Shown piece by piece: positions 61,310-64,000 of a stretch of DNA of 64,000 bases. Below the pieces are notes generated by a model that searched no databases, was not told where the DNA came from, and saw only the letters and a program-made list of their open reading frames with translations. Origin of the DNA: JAFAMS01 sp049520515 (GTDB taxonomy: Bacteria; Vulcanimicrobiota; Vulcanimicrobiia; Vulcanimicrobiales; Vulcanimicrobiaceae); the NCBI GenBank assembly GCA_049520515.1, contig JBEKPS010000002.1:124001-188000 (forward strand), written 5' to 3'. The stretch's first letter is position 1; every line of letters begins with the position of its first letter. The position numbers were made by a program, and so were the translations under genes.

Positions 61310-62046
61310 GTGGTGCGCTTTCCTAAGTACGCCGCGCGCACGCGTCCATCCGCGCGAATCGTTTCGGGCGCTCCCCGCGCAAGCACGCTGCCGAAGTTCA
61401 TGACGGTAATCTCGTCGGAGAGCTCCATGACGAGATGCATGTTGTGCTCGATTAACAGGATCGTGTAATGGGACGCGAGCGCGCGAATTCGTGTTAGCAG
61501 CGCGCGCGCATCCTCACCGGAGAGCCCTTGCGAGGGCTCATCGAGGAGCAGCAGCACGGGATCCGTTGCGAGCGCAATTGCAATCTCGAGCAGCCGCTGA
61601 TCGCCGCCGGCAAGCTCGCCCGCGCGCCGCTCCGCAAGCGTCTCGAGACCGAGCTCTGCGAGGACGGCACGCGCACGGGTCGCGACGTCAGTCAGGCGCT
61701 GCGCCGAATACCAGAGTCCGAAGCTCGCGTGCGTCCGCGATTGTGCGGCGATGCGAACGTTTTCGAACGCGCTGAGATTGCGAAAGACATTGGTGCGTTG
61801 GAAGCTTCGTCCGATTCCGAGCTGCGAGCGTTCGCGCACGTCGAGTCGCGTGATCTCACGGTCCTCGAACGTGATTGCGCCGCTACTCGGCGCCAGGTCG
61901 CCGGCCAGCAGATTGAAGAGCGTCGTCTTGCCCGCACCATTCGGACCGATGATCGCGTGCAGCGTTCCTTTGCGCACATCAAGGTCAACGCCATCAACCG
62001 CAACAGTCCCACCGAACCGCTTCGTGAGGCTACGCGCGCTTAGCAC
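61306..62046 (-). CDS. livG: Branched-chain amino acid ABC transporter ATPase LivG
   Basis: 246 residues. Walker A HAIIGPNGAGKTTLFNLLAG, the Liv-specific IGRSFQRTNVF, the signature ELAGGDQRLLEIAIALA (AGG instead of SGG) and Walker B VLLLLDEPSQGLSGEDA. IEHNMHLVMELSDEITVMN is the LivG C-terminal pattern. It overlaps livM by 17 bases. Confidence 0.93.
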   Translation of the reverse strand: MLSARSLTKRFGGTVAVDGVDLDVRKGTLHAIIGPNGAGKTTLFNLLAGDLAPSSGAITFEDREITRLDVRERSQLGIGRSFQRTNVFRNLSAFENVRIAAQSRTHASFGLWYSAQRLTDVATRARAVLAELGLETLAERRAGELAGGDQRLLEIAIALATDPVLLLLDEPSQGLSGEDARALLTRIRALASHYTILLIEHNMHLVMELSDEITVMNFGSVLARGAPETIRADGRVRAAYLGKRTT

Positions 62047-63004
62047 GTTTTGTCATCCCGAGCGAAGCCTGTGCCCCGGAGGGTATCGAGGGACCGAGAA
62101 AACGAACGAGGTCGAGAATTCCGCCGCGCTGCACCATCACGACCGTGCAAAACAGCAGGCCCAGCAAAAGCGGCCAGTGCGCCCAAATATGACTGAGCCG
62201 GTCGGAGAGAAAGGTGAAGATCCCGGCGCCGACGATCGCGCCGTACGGCGAACCGATTCCGCCGAGGATCCCCATGATGACGATGTTTGTGGACGTCGTG
62301 AAGTCGACGACCTCGAGCGGCACGAAACCGTAGAGCATCGCGTACAGCGCACCGCCGATTCCGGTGATCGCTCCCGAGATCACGAACGCGGTGACTTTGA
62401 ATCGGCGCGTGTCGTAACCGATCGCGCGAGCCCGCGCTTCGTTCTCGCGGATCGCGCGCAGCACGTGGCCGAAGGGTGCGTCAACGATGCGCAAGAGCGC
62501 GTAGAACACGATCAGAAAGACGGCCGCGGTGAAATAGTAGTACGCAACGTTGCTGCTCATGTCGAGTCCGAAAAATGTCGGGCGGACGATGCCGCGCAGT
62601 CCGTTGTCGCCCCCCGTGACGTCGCGGAGCTGAAATGCGAGATAGTACGCCAGCTCGTTGAATGCAAAGGTCAGCATCACCGCGTAAACGCCGGCGCCTT
62701 GGCTCGCAAGCAAACCGACAATCGCGGCGCCGATTGCACCGCATAGCGCCGCCGCGACGAGCGCAAGCAAGACCGGAACGTGTGCGATGTGGACGAGCAG
62801 CAGTCCGGCTGCGTATGCGCCGAGCCCGTTGAAGACGGCTTGACCAAACGAAAGAAAGCCAAGCTCGCCGAGGAGCAAATTGAATGCGGCGGCGAGCAGT
62901 CCGAAGATCAAGGCTTGCGCCAGAAGCTCCGGATAATGCACGAGCAGCGGCGCGACCGCGACGAGCGCCACGAGAATTACGAACGTCCAGCGCCGCGCGC
63001 TCAT
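62030..63004 (-). CDS. livM: Branched-chain amino acid ABC transporter permease LivM
   Basis: 324 residues with eight to nine membrane helices; LLLGELGFLSFGQAVFNGLG and RAIRENEARARAIGYDTRRF, the EAA-type loop contacting the ATPases, are typical. The final 20 residues (GPSIPSGAQASLGMTKRAKR) are encoded by a dispersed repeat and do not belong to the family. It overlaps livH by four bases. Confidence 0.92.
   Translation of the reverse strand: MSARRWTFVILVALVAVAPLLVHYPELLAQALIFGLLAAAFNLLLGELGFLSFGQAVFNGLGAYAAGLLLVHIAHVPVLLALVAAALCGAIGAAIVGLLASQGAGVYAVMLTFAFNELAYYLAFQLRDVTGGDNGLRGIVRPTFFGLDMSSNVAYYYFTAAVFLIVFYALLRIVDAPFGHVLRAIRENEARARAIGYDTRRFKVTAFVISGAITGIGGALYAMLYGFVPLEVVDFTTSTNIVIMGILGGIGSPYGAIVGAGIFTFLSDRLSHIWAHWPLLLGLLFCTVVMVQRGGILDLVRFLGPSIPSGAQASLGMTKRAKRA
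62051..62095. repeat. Dispersed repeat copy 2, inside the end of livM
   Basis: TGTCATCCCGAGCGAAG followed by TGCCCCGGAGGG and TCGAGGGAC. The start matches copy 1 at 48333. On the minus strand it supplies the last codons of livM, giving an ending like ASLGMT that is known from repeat-extended proteins in several bacteria. Confidence 0.65.
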
Positions 63005-63861
63005 CGCCGTCCGAAGAGTCCTTGCGGCCGCACGAGCAGCACGACTGCCATCGCAACGAAGATCGCGACTTCGTCAGCGGCCGGAAAGACGATCGACATC
63101 AGCGATTGCACCAGGCCGACGAGGATGCCGCCGACAACCGCACCTGCAAACGAGCCGAGCCCGCCGATCACGACGACGACGAACGAGAGTGCGTTGAGCT
63201 CGTTCCCCATCCCGGGTTGACCGCCGCGTAAGGGCAAGATCAGCGCGCCGGCGATCGCTGCAAGCGCGACGCCGACACCGAAGACGATCGTGAAGAGCCG
63301 CTCGACGTTATACCCGATCGCATCGACCATCTCGGGATCCTCGATCCCAGCGCGAATGATAGCGCCGAGTTTGGTTCGCTCGAGAACGATCCAGATTGCC
63401 GCAATCAGCAGCGCCGCAACGGCGACCAGGAACACGCGATAGTATGGAAACGAGATGACGCCGAGCGCGATGCCGCCGGTCAGGCCATGCGGAATCTCGA
63501 CGCTAAGCGGATCGGGTCCCCAGATCAGCACGATCGCTTCTTGCACGATGAGCACGAGACCGAGCGTGAACAGGATCTGATACGTGTGTCCGGCGCGGGC
63601 CAGCCGGCGAATGAACAGAGCGTCGATTGCGATTCCGACGAGTCCGACCGCGAGCGGTGCGGCGACGAGTGCAAACGGGAAACCGGCGTGCGTCATCGCC
63701 GTGTACGCGACGTACGCACCCAGCGCGTAAAAGGCCCCGTGCGCGAAATTCGGCACGTCGAGCATCCCGAAGATCAGCGTCAACCCGGCGGCGACGAGCG
63801 CGTAGATGACGCCGAGAACGATGCCGTTCAAAATCTCGATAGCGACGAGCGAAGGCTCCAC
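63001..63861 (-). CDS. livH: Branched-chain amino acid ABC transporter permease LivH
   Basis: 286 residues from GTG 63861, chosen because the protein then starts EPSLVAIEILNGIVLGVIYA, the normal LivH start; the longer frame overlaps the upstream gene. About eight membrane helices, with GMLDVPNFAHGAFYALGAY and the loop RAGIEDPEMVDAIGYNVERL. GGLGSFAGAVVGGILVGLVQ is also conserved. It pairs with LivM. Confidence 0.92.
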   Translation of the reverse strand: MEPSLVAIEILNGIVLGVIYALVAAGLTLIFGMLDVPNFAHGAFYALGAYVAYTAMTHAGFPFALVAAPLAVGLVGIAIDALFIRRLARAGHTYQILFTLGLVLIVQEAIVLIWGPDPLSVEIPHGLTGGIALGVISFPYYRVFLVAVAALLIAAIWIVLERTKLGAIIRAGIEDPEMVDAIGYNVERLFTIVFGVGVALAAIAGALILPLRGGQPGMGNELNALSFVVVVIGGLGSFAGAVVGGILVGLVQSLMSIVFPAADEVAIFVAMAVVLLVRPQGLFGRR

Positions 63862-63865
63862 GGTC

Positions 63866-64000
63866 TTACGCTCTACGACGCCGCCGCGAAGCTGACCCTG
63901 AAGGCATCGGCCACGGCCGCGCGAGGACGCCGACGAACGTGATCGCGAGCGTCGCGGCACCGGCCACCTCGAACATCACACTCGTCCCCGAGCGTTCGCA
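63866..64000 (-). CDS. C-terminal end of a membrane protein, cut by the window edge
   Basis: The minus strand from 64000 reads in one frame to TAA at 63866, four bases before the livH start. The visible 44 residues contain one hydrophobic helix (VAGAATLAITFVGVLAR) and a basic tail (SRRRRRA). This looks like the last helix of a transporter or permease. Same strand as the liv genes, so it may be in the same operon. Family unknown. Confidence 0.45.
   Translation of the reverse strand, partial: CERSGTSVMFEVAGAATLAITFVGVLARPWPMPSGSASRRRRRA

Overview
The window is one stretch of a GC-rich bacterial chromosome with two very different halves. Positions 1 to about 22.2 kb are accessory: orphan genes, a defence-like NAD-themed operon, and a Tn7-like transposon with a four-gene cargo. 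From about 22.45 kb to the end it is mostly core chromosome: the division and cell wall (dcw) cluster, scattered histidine genes, citrate synthase, clpP, groESL and a branched-chain amino acid ABC transporter. The peptidoglycan genes are of the meso-DAP type (MurE carries a DNPR motif). Many starts are GTG or TTG, and most dcw genes overlap by four bases. No rRNA, tRNA or CRISPR array was seen. The gene content would fit a free-living soil bacterium of a less studied phylum such as Eremiobacterota, but no marker here settles the taxonomy, so that is a guess.

Region 1 (1-5.4 kb): the N-terminal part of a large unknown protein, a small partner, an orphan of about 260 residues, an HNH endonuclease and a zinc-ribbon protein. 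Region 2 (5.4-9.9 kb): a five-gene operon read leftward from one promoter: an NrtR-type Nudix/winged-helix regulator, an SPFH (band 7) protein, a divergent NAD kinase-like protein, an HNH-like protein and a SIR2-domain protein. The regulator family senses ADP-ribose and SIR2 defence proteins break NAD down, so the operon looks like a self-contained NAD-based response system. I consider it the best candidate here for an undescribed system.

Region 3 (about 10-22.2 kb): a Tn7-like module with TnsA, TnsB, TnsC, a free-standing copy of the TnsB C-terminal barrel domain interrupted by an in-frame amber codon, and two TniQ/TnsD-type target selectors. Behind it, on the opposite strand, is a tight four-gene operon: a zinc-finger protein, a small unknown, a GHKL (MORC/Hsp90-like) ATPase and a large protein with a sigma-70 region-4-like helix-turn-helix. 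This is a second candidate for an undescribed (possibly defence) system. The transposon ends could not be fixed by eye.

Region 4 (22.4-37.3 kb): mraZ-rsmH-ftsL-pbp-murE-murF-[CofE-like]-mraY-murD-ftsW-murG-murC-murB-ddl. The promoter ahead of mraZ has a clear -35/-10 pair, five TGG boxes at exact 10-bp spacing (the expected MraZ operator) and, just upstream, a palindrome that fits the Gram-positive-type LexA box. ftsQ, ftsA and ftsZ are absent from this locus.

Region 5 (37.3-64 kb): hisB, gltA, clpP, an HtrA-type protease, a sugar-dehydrogenase-like propeller, hisH, an aspartyl protease with PDZ, hisA, a chemotaxis receptor, alr, an SDR, a ThuA-like protein, a sugar ABC ATPase, a threonine dehydrogenase-like enzyme, groES-groEL under a degenerate CIRCE operator, a MarR-GNAT fusion, an XRE/MmyB-type regulator, two divergent alpha/beta hydrolases, an MFS carrier, and livK-livF-livG-livM-livH. 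Two copies of a dispersed repeat lie at 48.3 and 62.05 kb; the second encodes the tail of LivM.
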